Assembly (NCBI GenBank): GCA_030271565.1
Contig: JARXKR010000026.1
Span: 4,507 to 18,051 of the forward strand
Direction: 5' to 3'
Source of the DNA: Pseudomonadota bacterium
GTDB taxonomy: Bacteria; Pseudomonadota; Alphaproteobacteria; Sphingomonadales; Sphingomonadaceae
DNA length: 13,545 nucleotides
The position numbers and the translations under genes were made by a program. The notes beneath the pieces are model-generated. The model made no database searches and was not told the DNA's origin. It worked only from the letters and a program-made list of their open reading frames with translations. Of the stretch, positions 1 through 7,120 are shown in pieces (the first letter of the stretch is position 1; each line of letters begins with the position of its first letter).

Positions 1-1877
1 TTCACGATGTCGCGGAAACGCACTTCGGTGCGCCCGACGATGTCCGAGGTGCGCGAGCTGAGCCCGGTGCCGTCGGGCAGCAGGGTCGGCAGGTTGGTCA
101 GCCGGTACGATTGCCCGATTGTGGAATTGATCCGCCAGCCGGGCCGCTCGAACTGCCAGTCGATCCCGTAAGTAAAGCGCACCCCGTCTTCGATCCGGTC
201 ATAACCGGGGAAGCGGTTGAGCGCGAACAGGTTGGAATCCTCCAGGTCGATCGCCCGCGCGTCTTCGTTGGGAACGGCGAGGTTGCGCAGGGTCGGACTG
301 GCGACAATCTGGAAGCGCGGGGTCAGCACCTGTGTGCCGCCGAGGAATCCGCCGACCAGCGGCCATTTCACATCGAGCGCCAGCGTCGCCACACCGCGGG
401 TCTGCCAGCCCGGATTGCCGCGGTAGCTAACCGTGGGCGACAGGGCATTTTCGTCCGAGTGATAGATATCGCCGCGGGCCAGTGCAGTCAGGGTAACTTC
501 CTGCCCGAGCGGCGTAATCCGGCGCAGGTCCCATTGCGCGCTGGCAAAGGCGCGCTGGGTGTCCTGACCGCTGGTGCGGGTGATCGCGAGGCTGTTGAAC
601 TGCAGTTGCACCCGGCCGCCCAGCAGCGGATCGGTCAGGCGGCGGCGATAGTCGATTTCGGGGATAGCAAACGGAACCTGGCCCTGCGCATCGCCCACCC
701 GCAGGGTCTGGGTCGCCCAGCCGGCCAGCGAGAAATACGAATTGGGGTCGATCCGCTCGAGCGTAACGTTCGAGCGCAAGCGGTCGTCACGGCTGATGTC
801 ATAGCGGCGCAAGAAGGTGCGATCGGACGCGATTCGGGTCGAGAAGGTCAAATCCCAGTTGGGGCTGAACTGGAACTTGCCATTAGCGTACAGATAGCCG
901 CGAAAGTCGGTTTGGTTCGGGGCGGTGCTGCCACCGATCGGAATGCGCGAGCTGCGGGTGGCGTAACCGGTGATCTGGAACGCGCCGGTGCTGAGCAACT
1001 GGCGGTACTGCGCGGAGACCATCGGCAAGGCTTTGGTGAAAAGATACCCGGTCACCGCAAGATCGCCGCTATTGCCGAGCCGCTGGTACCAGGTATCCGA
1101 AAACTGCACCCCGTTCGAGGCCGAGAGTTGAACATCGGGAATCAGCAGCCCCGAGACCGGCCGGCCGTCAGTGGCAATCACGATCGTCGGCAGCGGCAGC
1201 AATCGTACCCCGAACAGTTCGATCTGCGACCCGAAGAAGCGCACCTGCTTCTTGTCGGGATCGAAAACCACACGCTTGGCGGTGATCCGCCAGCTCGGCT
1301 GTTTCGGGCAGCCGGCACTGTCCTCGACCGCACAAGCCGAATAGGCAGCGTTTTGCAGCACGACTTGGCCATTCTCGCCGCGCTCACCGCTTTGCGCCGC
1401 GAGCCGTCCGCCTTCACGCAGCACGTAAAGCATGTTCTCCATCGCCCCGGCCTTGAACTCGTCGGTCAGTTCGAGCTTGTCGGTGAACAACTGGTTGCCG
1501 TCGGCGTCGACGAAGCGGATGTTGCCCGTGGCGACAATCTGCCCGGTTCCGCGGTTCCAGGTCAACGCGTCGGCGCGGATCGATTGATCACCCCGGCGCA
1601 AGATGACGTTGCCCGACACCGTCACAGTGTTGGCCTGGTCGTCGTAGCTCGCGTTGCTGGCCTCGAAGGTAACCTGCCCTGCTTGCGTCGGCGCGGCACC
1701 CTGCACGGTCGCCGGGCCCGCCGGTACATCCTTCATCAGCGGATCGTCGGCAAGTGGTTCGTTTTGCGCCAGGACCGGGCTCGCCACCAAGGCAAGCGCC
1801 AGCGCAACGCCGGTGACTGTCGGGCGGATTACGGGCAAGGCAATATGCGGCGCGCGGGGACGCGTGAACAGGAGCAT
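1..1877 (-). CDS. lptD: LPS-assembly protein LptD (C-terminal end off window)
   Basis: LptD is the outer-membrane beta-barrel that, with LptE, inserts lipopolysaccharide into the outer leaflet. I translated the minus strand from 1877 and found no stop through position 1, about 625 codons; the family is usually 700-800 residues, so the 3' end lies off the window. Residues 1-38 are a signal peptide ending in ASPVLAQ. Residues about 65-135 form the LptA/OstA-like domain (TVSGNVILRRGDQSIRAD, then ATGNIRFVDADGNQL). Next comes the family-typical segment SACAVEDSAGCPKQPSWRIT with C182 and C190, followed by long alternating beta-barrel sequence (FSPNWDLTFSTRIASDRTF, LRVGDAQGQVPFAIPEIDYR). The ATG at 1877 has AGG six bases upstream. 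It is divergent from pepA, 98 bp away. The plus-strand open frame over this region is a shadow. Confidence 0.93.
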   Translation of the reverse strand, partial: MLLFTRPRAPHIALPVIRPTVTGVALALALVASPVLAQNEPLADDPLMKDVPAGPATVQGAAPTQAGQVTFEASNASYDDQANTVTVSGNVILRRGDQSIRADALTWNRGTGQIVATGNIRFVDADGNQLFTDKLELTDEFKAGAMENMLYVLREGGRLAAQSGERGENGQVVLQNAAYSACAVEDSAGCPKQPSWRITAKRVVFDPDKKQVRFFGSQIELFGVRLLPLPTIVIATDGRPVSGLLIPDVQLSASNGVQFSDTWYQRLGNSGDLAVTGYLFTKALPMVSAQYRQLLSTGAFQITGYATRSSRIPIGGSTAPNQTDFRGYLYANGKFQFSPNWDLTFSTRIASDRTFLRRYDISRDDRLRSNVTLERIDPNSYFSLAGWATQTLRVGDAQGQVPFAIPEIDYRRRLTDPLLGGRVQLQFNSLAITRTSGQDTQRAFASAQWDLRRITPLGQEVTLTALARGDIYHSDENALSPTVSYRGNPGWQTRGVATLALDVKWPLVGGFLGGTQVLTPRFQIVASPTLRNLAVPNEDARAIDLEDSNLFALNRFPGYDRIEDGVRFTYGIDWQFERPGWRINSTIGQSYRLTNLPTLLPDGTGLSSRTSDIVGRTEVRFRDIV

Positions 1878-1975
1878 CACTTGCCTATCGCACCGCCCGC
1901 GCCTAACTGCAATCCACGCTATCACCGCCGCGCATCGCTTTGTCGTGGCACGACCTTTTTCCCTTGGGAGAGAAT

Positions 1976-3439
1976 ATGAAGATCGAATTTGCGGCCGCAC
2001 CGCTTGCGCCTTCGACCAGCCCGGTCGCCTATCTGGTCGAACAGGACAAGCTGCCCGGCGGGCTCGATCCGGTCGTGGCACAAGGTGCCAAGTCGAGCCG
2101 GTTCACCGGCAAGACCGGACAGCTGCACGAAGGCTTTGTCAGCCGCGACGGTGGGGTGGTGCGTATGGCGCTGGCCGGTACCGGCGAAGCAGGCGCAAAA
2201 GATCGCCTGGCCTCGTTCGAACGCGCCGGCGCAGCGATCACCACCAAGTTCATCGCCTCGGGCGAGGAAACGGTCACGATCGACTTGAGCGACGCGGGGC
2301 TTTCGGCCGATCAGGCTGCCGCAGTGGTGCTGGGCGCGCGACTGCGCGGCTGGCGCTATGACGTGTACCGGACCAAGCTGGCGGCGGAACAGAAGGCTTC
2401 GCTTACGACCATCAGGATAGCTGGTGCGCCCGACGGGACCGAAGCGGCGTGGAAGATTGAGGCTGCGCTGGCCGACGGGGTGGAACTCACCCGCGAGCTG
2501 GTCACCGAGCCCGCCAACATCATCTACCCGGAAAGCTTCGTCGAACGCGTGACCAAACGGGTCGAAGGCAGCGGGCTCAAAGTCCGCGTGCTCGACGATG
2601 CCGAGATGGGCAAACTGGGGATGGGCGCGCTGCTCGGCGTCGCGCAAGGTTCGCGCCGCCCGGCGCGGCTGCTGGTGCTCGAATGGAATGGCGGCACGCA
2701 GGGCACCAAGCCCACTGCCTTCGTCGGCAAGGGCGTGACCTTCGACACCGGCGGCATCTCGATCAAGCCCGCGGCGAATATGGAAGACATGAAGTGGGAC
2801 ATGGGCGGGGCAGGGGCCGTGGCAGGCGCGATGCTCGCAATCGCCGGGCGCAAAGCCAAGGCCAACGTGGTGGGGATCTGCGGGCTGGTCGAGAATATGC
2901 CTGACGGTAACGCCCAGCGCCCGGGTGACGTCGTCACCTCGATGTCGGGGCAGACCATCGAAGTCATCAACACCGATGCCGAAGGACGGCTGGTGCTGTG
3001 CGATTGCGTGACCTGGGTGCAGAAGGAATACCAGCCGACTGCGATTGTCGATCTCGCCACCTTGACCGGCGCAATCCTGATCTCGCTCGGGCATGAACAG
3101 GCCGGTATCTTCTCGAACGATGACAAGCTGGCGGGTCAGCTGATCGCGGCGGGCGAGGTGTCGGGCGACAAGCTGTGGCGGATGCCGCTGGGCGCGGCTT
3201 ACGACAAGCTGATCGACTCACCCATTGCCGACATGAAGAACGTCGGCCCGCGCGAAGGCGGCTCGATCACTGCCGCGCAGTTTATCCAGCGGTTTGTCGA
3301 CAAAGGCACCCCGTGGGCGCACCTCGACATTGCCGGGATGGCATGGTCCGCCAAGCCGGGCGCAACTTGGGACAAGGGCGCGACCGGCTATGGCGTGCGG
3401 GTGCTCGACCGGTTCGTGCGGGACAATCTGGAAGGCTGA
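1976..3439 (+). CDS. pepA: Leucyl aminopeptidase, M17 family
   Basis: Cytosolic dizinc (or dimanganese) M17 aminopeptidase that removes N-terminal residues such as leucine from peptides and is normally a hexamer. The protein is 487 aa, a usual length. The N-terminal domain (1-165) is the variable part; the catalytic domain follows. The M17 signature NTDAEGRL is at 332-339. Expected metal and active-site residues are present: K252 and D257 in VGKGVTFDTGG, K264, D275, D334, E336 and R338. The start at 1976 is preferred because GGGAG (1966-1970) ends 5 bases before it; an in-frame ATG at 1940 would add 12 residues without a comparable ribosome-binding site. It is followed by DUF2256 and holC, probably in one transcript. 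Some PepA proteins also bind DNA; nothing here tests that. Confidence 0.95.
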   Translation: MKIEFAAAPLAPSTSPVAYLVEQDKLPGGLDPVVAQGAKSSRFTGKTGQLHEGFVSRDGGVVRMALAGTGEAGAKDRLASFERAGAAITTKFIASGEETVTIDLSDAGLSADQAAAVVLGARLRGWRYDVYRTKLAAEQKASLTTIRIAGAPDGTEAAWKIEAALADGVELTRELVTEPANIIYPESFVERVTKRVEGSGLKVRVLDDAEMGKLGMGALLGVAQGSRRPARLLVLEWNGGTQGTKPTAFVGKGVTFDTGGISIKPAANMEDMKWDMGGAGAVAGAMLAIAGRKAKANVVGICGLVENMPDGNAQRPGDVVTSMSGQTIEVINTDAEGRLVLCDCVTWVQKEYQPTAIVDLATLTGAILISLGHEQAGIFSNDDKLAGQLIAAGEVSGDKLWRMPLGAAYDKLIDSPIADMKNVGPREGGSITAAQFIQRFVDKGTPWAHLDIAGMAWSAKPGATWDKGATGYGVRVLDRFVRDNLEG

Positions 3440-3451
3440 ACCTTGGCGCGG

Positions 3452-3607
3452 ATGCGGCAGAAGGCGGATTTGCCGAGCAAGCTGTGCGCGGCCTGCGGCC
3501 GGCCCTTCAGCTGGCGCAAGAAGTGGGAGCGCGACTGGGATCAGGTGCGGTATTGTTCCGACAAGTGCCGCAGCGCCAAGTCTGCCGGCAGCATGGGAGC
3601 GGCCTGA
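3452..3607 (+). CDS. DUF2256 small zinc-finger-like protein
   Basis: A 51-aa protein with two CxxC/CxxxC pairs: C12-x2-C15, then YCSDKCR with C35 and C39. Between them lies the family block GRPFSWRKKWERDWDQVRYC. This matches DUF2256, small proteins of unknown function whose four cysteines suggest one zinc site. The gene lies between pepA and holC: it starts 13 bp after the pepA stop, and its TGA abuts the holC ATG (TGAATG), so co-transcription and translational coupling are likely. A TTG at 3443 is in frame and has GGAAGG (3430-3435) at 7-base spacing, so the true start may be there, adding three residues. A link to nucleic-acid binding would be a guess from the Cys pattern and basic helix only. 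Confidence 0.82.
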   Translation: MRQKADLPSKLCAACGRPFSWRKKWERDWDQVRYCSDKCRSAKSAGSMGAA

Positions 3608-4042
3608 ATGCGTGTCGATTTCTACCAGCTGAGCGAGACCCCGGTCGAAGGTGCCTTGCCCGCACTGACAGCAAAGATGCGTGATGCCGGGGCCAAGGTG
3701 CTGGTGGTCTCGGCCGACGACGCCCAGCGCGGGCGGATCAGCGAGGCGTTGTGGGCGCCCAAAGGCACTTTTCTGGCGCACGGCATGGCTGGCAGTGCGG
3801 ACGATGCGCGCCAACCGATCTTGCTGTCCAATACTCTCGATGCGGCGAATGGTGCTCGCTTCCTGGCGCTGGCCGACGGGCAGTGGCGCAGCGAAGCGGA
3901 GGCGTTCGAGCGGGTATTCCTGCTGTTCGACAATTCGACCATCGACGATGCCCGCGCCACGTGGCGCAGCCTTGATGGCCGTGACGAGGTCGAGCGCAAT
4001 TATTGGCGGCAGGAAGGCAAGGGCTGGGTCAAAGCAGCCTGA
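3608..4042 (+). CDS. holC: DNA polymerase III subunit chi
   Basis: Chi is a clamp-loader accessory subunit that, in E. coli, pairs with psi (HolD) and bridges the replisome to single-stranded DNA-binding protein. The 144-aa length is close to E. coli HolC (147). It opens with the family-typical MRVDFYQL and carries the central ADDAQRGRISEALW segment, then PILLSNT, and a C-terminal FLLFDNS / ARATWRSL / YWRQEGKGW pattern. GGGAG (3596-3600) lies 7 bases before the ATG, and the ATG directly follows the DUF2256 stop. The pepA-holC pairing is also found in E. coli, which supports the call. Alphaproteobacteria often lack a recognisable HolD, so its partner here is open. Confidence 0.92.
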   Translation: MRVDFYQLSETPVEGALPALTAKMRDAGAKVLVVSADDAQRGRISEALWAPKGTFLAHGMAGSADDARQPILLSNTLDAANGARFLALADGQWRSEAEAFERVFLLFDNSTIDDARATWRSLDGRDEVERNYWRQEGKGWVKAA

Positions 4043-4050
4043 CGGGCGGG

Positions 4051-4088
4051 TTGCCCCGATCCGTATTCCCGGCTAGTGGCGCGCCACT
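4051..4088 (+). promoter_or_regulatory. Candidate ndk promoter with overlapping palindrome
   Basis: TTGCCCC (4051-4057) and GCTAGTGG (4072-4079), 14 bp apart, resemble the alphaproteobacterial housekeeping promoter (TTGACGS, 10-14 bp, GCTANAWC). The -10 match is good only in GCTA. A perfect 14-bp palindrome, AGTGGCGCGCCACT (4075-4088), overlaps the -10 and the likely start site, about 35 bp before the ndk ATG. It could be an operator, or chance in GC-rich DNA. Confidence 0.35.
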
Positions 4089-4122
4089 TCAATGCTTTCC
4101 CATCGACCTCAAGGAACCTGAC

Positions 4123-4545
4123 ATGGCGGTTACCCGCACTTTTTCGATCATCAAGCCCGACGCCACCCGGCGCAACCTGACCGGTGCGGTCACCAAGATG
4201 CTGGAAGAAGCCGGACTGCGCGTCGTTGCATCCAAGCGCATCCACATGACCCGCGATCAGGCCGAAGGCTTTTACGCGGTGCACAAGGAACGTCCATTCT
4301 TCGGCGAACTGGTTGCATTCATGATCAGCGGCCCGGTGGTGGTTCAGGTGCTCGAAGGCGAGAACGCGATGCAGCGCAACCGCGACATCATGGGCGCGAC
4401 CAACCCCGCCAACGCCGAGCCCGGCACGATCCGCAAGGAGCTGGCCGAATCGATCGAAGCCAACTCGGTTCATGGTTCTGATTCGAATGAGAACGCTGCA
4501 ATCGAGATCGCCTACTTCTTCAAACCTGAAGAAATCGTCGGCTGA
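4123..4545 (+). CDS. ndk: Nucleoside diphosphate kinase
   Basis: Cytosolic enzyme that moves the gamma-phosphate from ATP to other (d)NDPs through a phosphohistidine, balancing NTP and dNTP pools. The 140-aa protein is the standard bacterial length. It has the full active site: K11, Y51, F59, R87, T93, R104, N114 and the phosphorylated H117 in NSVHGSDS. The ATG at 4123 fits the conserved N-terminus (AVTRTFSIIKPDA) and has AAGGA (4111-4115) 7 bases upstream. An in-frame ATG at 4003 lies inside holC and would add 40 unrelated residues. The gap from holC is 80 bp and holds a possible own promoter. A strong terminator follows the stop. Confidence 0.97.
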   Translation: MAVTRTFSIIKPDATRRNLTGAVTKMLEEAGLRVVASKRIHMTRDQAEGFYAVHKERPFFGELVAFMISGPVVVQVLEGENAMQRNRDIMGATNPANAEPGTIRKELAESIEANSVHGSDSNENAAIEIAYFFKPEEIVG

Positions 4546-4560
4546 TCAGCGCAACAACGC

Positions 4561-4600
4561 ATGAAAAGGGCTGTCGGAGCGATCCGACAGCCCTTTTCAT
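4561..4600 (+). terminator. Rho-independent terminator after ndk
   Basis: A perfect 18-bp stem (4561-4578 with 4583-4600) closed by a GCGA loop, a GNRA-type tetraloop. The stem includes GGGCTGTCGGA/TCCGACAGCCC and ends in TTTTCAT, so the U tract is short and partly in the stem. The matching A tract on the other side would let it work in both directions. It separates ndk from the next gene. Confidence 0.85.
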
Positions 4601-4642
4601 TTGCGCTCGGTCGTTGCATCGTATCGCCCGAGGAGAACGGCA

Positions 4643-4894
4643 ATGCGCGGCATGGGTGCGACGGGCGAAGAGGGTGAAGATTGTCCGTTCGAATTCAATT
4701 TCGATTCGGCCACGTTCAAACCGGGTGATACGGTCAGCTACCGGGTGAGTTCGATGGAAGACTGGCCGTTTGTCGGCACCCTGATCGAGGTCCACGCCGA
4801 TCACGTCGTCATCTCACCGGGCCCGGCCGAGCCCGATGCGCGCTACAAGGGAACCCGCGAAAGCCGCCCTCTGGTGGACGGCAGCGAGATCTGA
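4643..4894 (+). CDS. Conserved-looking small hypothetical protein
   Basis: An 83-aa protein I do not recognise as a named family. The ATG at 4643 has an excellent ribosome-binding site, AGGAG (4631-4635) with 7-base spacing, which supports a real gene. The first 20 residues are acidic (GEEGEDCPFEF). The middle (FKPGDTVSYRV, then PFVGTLIEVHADHVVIS) alternates hydrophobic and polar residues around glycines, like a small SH3-type beta barrel; this fold guess is inference. No signal peptide or membrane segment is seen, so it should be cytosolic. It sits alone between the ndk terminator and the convergent purN; its TGA and the purN TGA share the palindrome TGATCA, leaving no intergenic base. An upstream in-frame TTG at 4601 overlaps the terminator and is rejected. 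Confidence 0.7.
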   Translation: MRGMGATGEEGEDCPFEFNFDSATFKPGDTVSYRVSSMEDWPFVGTLIEVHADHVVISPGPAEPDARYKGTRESRPLVDGSEI

Positions 4895-5848
4895 TCAGAA
4901 GCTGTCCGCTGCGTCGATCAACCCGGTCAATTTGCGCGGGGCGATGGCACGCCAGCTACGCGCGAGCCAGTCGGCGACCGCGTCCCAGTCGGTATCGCCC
5001 AGGTCGAGCCGAATGCCGATCCAGCTATCACCGAAGTAGGCTGGGCGGTAATAGCGGTCCGGGTCGGCCTCGATCAGCTGGGCCTGTTCGTCGATCCCGC
5101 TGGTCTTGACCAGCAATGCGACTTTGCCGTCGCCGTGATGATCGTTCGAGACATAAGCGAATTTCTTGCCCTTGATGATCCCGAAGCAAGGCATGCCGTG
5201 GCTGGTCACTTCGTCGGCTTGGGGCAGGGCCAGTGCCCGGCTGCGCACTTCGGCAATTAGCTTCTCGGGCGAGGCTTCGGTGCTGACCAGTTCGGCGAGG
5301 CAGCGCCCGTAAAGTTGATGCTCGGCCAGCAACACCCGCGCCGCGAGCGTTTCGGCGGTGTCTTCCGGCAAGATTGCCACTTGGGTTTGGCCCAGCAACG
5401 GCCCGGCATCGAGCTCTGCAGTAACCAGATGCACCGAGCACCCGCCGTGGCTGTCACCTGCAGTCAGCGCTCGCTCGTGCGTATGCAGGCCGGGATACTT
5501 GGGCAGCAGCGAGGGATGGATGTTGACCATCCGGCCGTCCCAGCTCGCCACGAACTCGGGAGTCAGGATGCGCATGTATCCGGCCAACGCGACAAACTGT
5601 GCGCCGCTCGCGCGGATCGCCGCATCCATCGCCGCATCGTGCGCCGCGCGGTCCATGCTTCTGTGCGATAGTGCGAAGGTTGGCACGCCCTCGGCCTCCG
5701 CTAGCGCAAGACCGCCCGCATCAGGATTGTTCGACGCAACCAAAGCAATTTCAAACGGGCAATCGGGCGCCCGGCTGGCGTAAAGCAGCGCCGCCATGTT
5801 GGTTCCGCTGCCCGAGATCAGCACCGCGACGAGAGTGCGGCGCGTCAC
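4895..5848 (-). CDS. purN: PurN fused to a YjbR/MmcQ-like domain
   Basis: Residues about 5-195 are glycinamide ribonucleotide formyltransferase, which makes FGAR from GAR and 10-formyl-THF in step 3 of purine synthesis. Seen: SGSGTN at 12-17, the catalytic pair N109 and H111 in VNIHPSLLPKYPG, and D147 in ELDAGP. Plain PurN is about 190-220 residues; here about 105 more follow (205-310: HGMPCFGIIKGKKFAYV, VALLVKTS, DRYYRPAYFGDSWIGIRL, DWDAVADWLARSWR). They match the MmcQ/YjbR (DUF419) pattern, a small double-wing fold of unknown function. The start is GTG 5848, with GGAGAGGA (5863-5856) 7 bases upstream; GTG 5851 is the alternative. The ATG at 5938 lies inside the palindromic repeat and would add 30 residues encoded by it. 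The gene is downstream of purM on the same strand. Confidence 0.92.
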   Translation of the reverse strand: MTRRTLVAVLISGSGTNMAALLYASRAPDCPFEIALVASNNPDAGGLALAEAEGVPTFALSHRSMDRAAHDAAMDAAIRASGAQFVALAGYMRILTPEFVASWDGRMVNIHPSLLPKYPGLHTHERALTAGDSHGGCSVHLVTAELDAGPLLGQTQVAILPEDTAETLAARVLLAEHQLYGRCLAELVSTEASPEKLIAEVRSRALALPQADEVTSHGMPCFGIIKGKKFAYVSNDHHGDGKVALLVKTSGIDEQAQLIEADPDRYYRPAYFGDSWIGIRLDLGDTDWDAVADWLARSWRAIAPRKLTGLIDAADSF

Positions 5849-5855
5849 CACCGGG

Positions 5856-6001
5856 TCCTCTCCATTTTCGCGTATGCGCAAATGGGGAGGTGGCGCGCCC
5901 GAAGGGCGTGACGGAGGGGTATCGACGCCGGCGTCCAAAGCCCCTCCGTCAGTCGCTGCGCGACTGCCACCTCCCCATTTGGCTTCGCAAAATGGAGAGG
6001 A
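5856..6001. repeat. 146-bp branched palindromic repeat between purM and purN
   Basis: The outer arms match in two blocks: TCCTCTCCATTTT (5856-5868) with 5989-6001, and CAAATGGGGAGGTGGC (5879-5894) with 5966-5981. An inner stem, TGACGGAGGGG (5909-5919), pairs with CCCCTCCGTCA (5941-5951). The unpaired parts form their own small hairpins: CGCCC-GAA-GGGCG (5896-5908), AGTCG-N5-CGACT (5951-5965) and a GACGCCGGCGTC dyad at the tip (5924-5935). The whole would fold as a cloverleaf in RNA or extrude as a branched cruciform. It begins 7 bp after the purM stop and ends with the purN Shine-Dalgarno. I recall similar GGGGAGGTGGC/TGACGGAGGGG palindromes as dispersed intergenic repeats in Sphingomonadales; copy number cannot be checked here. 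Confidence 0.85.
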
Positions 6002-6007
6002 TCGAAG

Positions 6008-7111
6008 TCAGCCAAGGTGGCTGGCCTCCCAGGCCTGCCGCGCACCCCACACTTCGGCGGCGCCTTGCACGGTGCAGCCCTTGGTGCCCGATTCGACCGC
6101 GCCGATCACTTGGACTTGCTCACCCGCCGCAATCAGTTCCGCCGCTACGTCGGCCGCATTATCAGCCGCAACCGCCAGCACCATGCCGACCCCGCAGTTG
6201 AAGGTTCGCGCCATTTCGGCCGGTTCGATATTGCCCTGCGCCTGGAGGAAAGCCATCAGCCGCGATTGCTCCCAAGCACCGGCATCGATCCGCGCATGCA
6301 GTCCGGCCGGCAAGACACGCGGCACGTTCTCGAGCAATCCTCCGCCGGTGATATGCGCCAGCGCATGGATTCGCCCGCCGCGCACCGCCGGTAGCAGGCT
6401 CTTCACGTAAATCCGGGTGGGTTCGATCAGCCAATCGATCAGCAAGCGGTCAGCATCGAACAACGCGGGCCGATCGAGCTTCCAACCCTTGTCCGCCGCG
6501 AGCCGCCGGACCAGCGAATAGCCATTCGAATGCACACCCGAACTGGCCAGCCCGAGCAACACATCACCCGCCGCAACGCGGTCGCCGGTTAGCTGCTCGC
6601 CGCGCTCGACCGCGCCGACGCAAAACCCCGCAAGGTCGTAGTCGCCTGGCGCATACATCCCGGGCATTTCGGCGGTTTCGCCCCCGATCAAAGCGCAACC
6701 GGCGAGCTTGCAGCCCTCGGCAATTCCCGCGATGACCCGCTGCGCCACCGCCGGGTCGAGCTTGGCGCTGGCGAAATAGTCAAGGAACAGCAGCGGTTCG
6801 GCGCCTTGCACGATCAGGTCGTTGACGCACATCGCCACCAGATCGATCCCGATCGCATCGTGGCGGTCATGATCGATCGCCAGCTTGACCTTGGTCCCGA
6901 CCCCGTCATTGGCCGCGACCAGCAGCGGGTCGGTGTAACCCGCCGCCTTGAGGTCGAAAAACCCGCCAAAGCCGCCCAGCTCCGCGTCTGCTCCAGGCCG
7001 TGCGGTCGCCCGGGCGAGCGGCGCGATGGCCTTGACCAGCGCATTACCGGCGGCGATCGAGACCCCGGCGGCTTCGTAGCTGTAGCTCTTTTCAGGCGGA
7101 TTATTTGGCAT
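6008..7111 (-). CDS. purM: Phosphoribosylformylglycinamidine cyclo-ligase (AIR synthetase)
   Basis: PurM closes the imidazole ring, turning FGAM plus ATP into AIR (step 5 of purine synthesis), in the cytosol as a dimer. The protein is 367 aa (E. coli 345). It carries the family sequence in order: SYEAAGVSIAAGN near the start, GGFGGFF (46-52), NDGVGTKVKLA (68-78), GIDLVAMCVNDL (88-99), the GGETAEMPGMY nucleotide-binding block (143-153), SSGVHSNGYSLVRR, and HITGGGLLENVPRVLP. ATG 7111 is the only plausible start: an in-frame TAA lies 12 bases upstream and no other Met codon occurs before about residue 94. No clear Shine-Dalgarno is seen. That upstream TAA is the TTA target duplication of the adjacent MITE-like element, so the native leader has been displaced. 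It is co-oriented with purN, 159 bp downstream. Confidence 0.96.
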   Translation of the reverse strand: MPNNPPEKSYSYEAAGVSIAAGNALVKAIAPLARATARPGADAELGGFGGFFDLKAAGYTDPLLVAANDGVGTKVKLAIDHDRHDAIGIDLVAMCVNDLIVQGAEPLLFLDYFASAKLDPAVAQRVIAGIAEGCKLAGCALIGGETAEMPGMYAPGDYDLAGFCVGAVERGEQLTGDRVAAGDVLLGLASSGVHSNGYSLVRRLAADKGWKLDRPALFDADRLLIDWLIEPTRIYVKSLLPAVRGGRIHALAHITGGGLLENVPRVLPAGLHARIDAGAWEQSRLMAFLQAQGNIEPAEMARTFNCGVGMVLAVAADNAADVAAELIAAGEQVQVIGAVESGTKGCTVQGAAEVWGARQAWEASHLG

Positions 7112-7120
7112 TGCGCGCGC

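Noticed and set aside
111..1979. 622-aa open frame on the plus strand
   Set aside because: It is the antisense shadow of lptD: the minus-strand translation shows a signal peptide, the OstA domain and the LptD cysteine block, while the plus product has no recognisable features.
1922..3126. Long minus-strand open frames opposite pepA
   Set aside because: High-GC codon bias leaves antisense frames open; pepA has the full M17 active site on the plus strand.
5849..5938. ATG 5938 as purN start
   Set aside because: It would encode 30 residues from inside the palindromic repeat; GTG 5848 has the ribosome-binding site and begins at the conserved PurN N-terminus.
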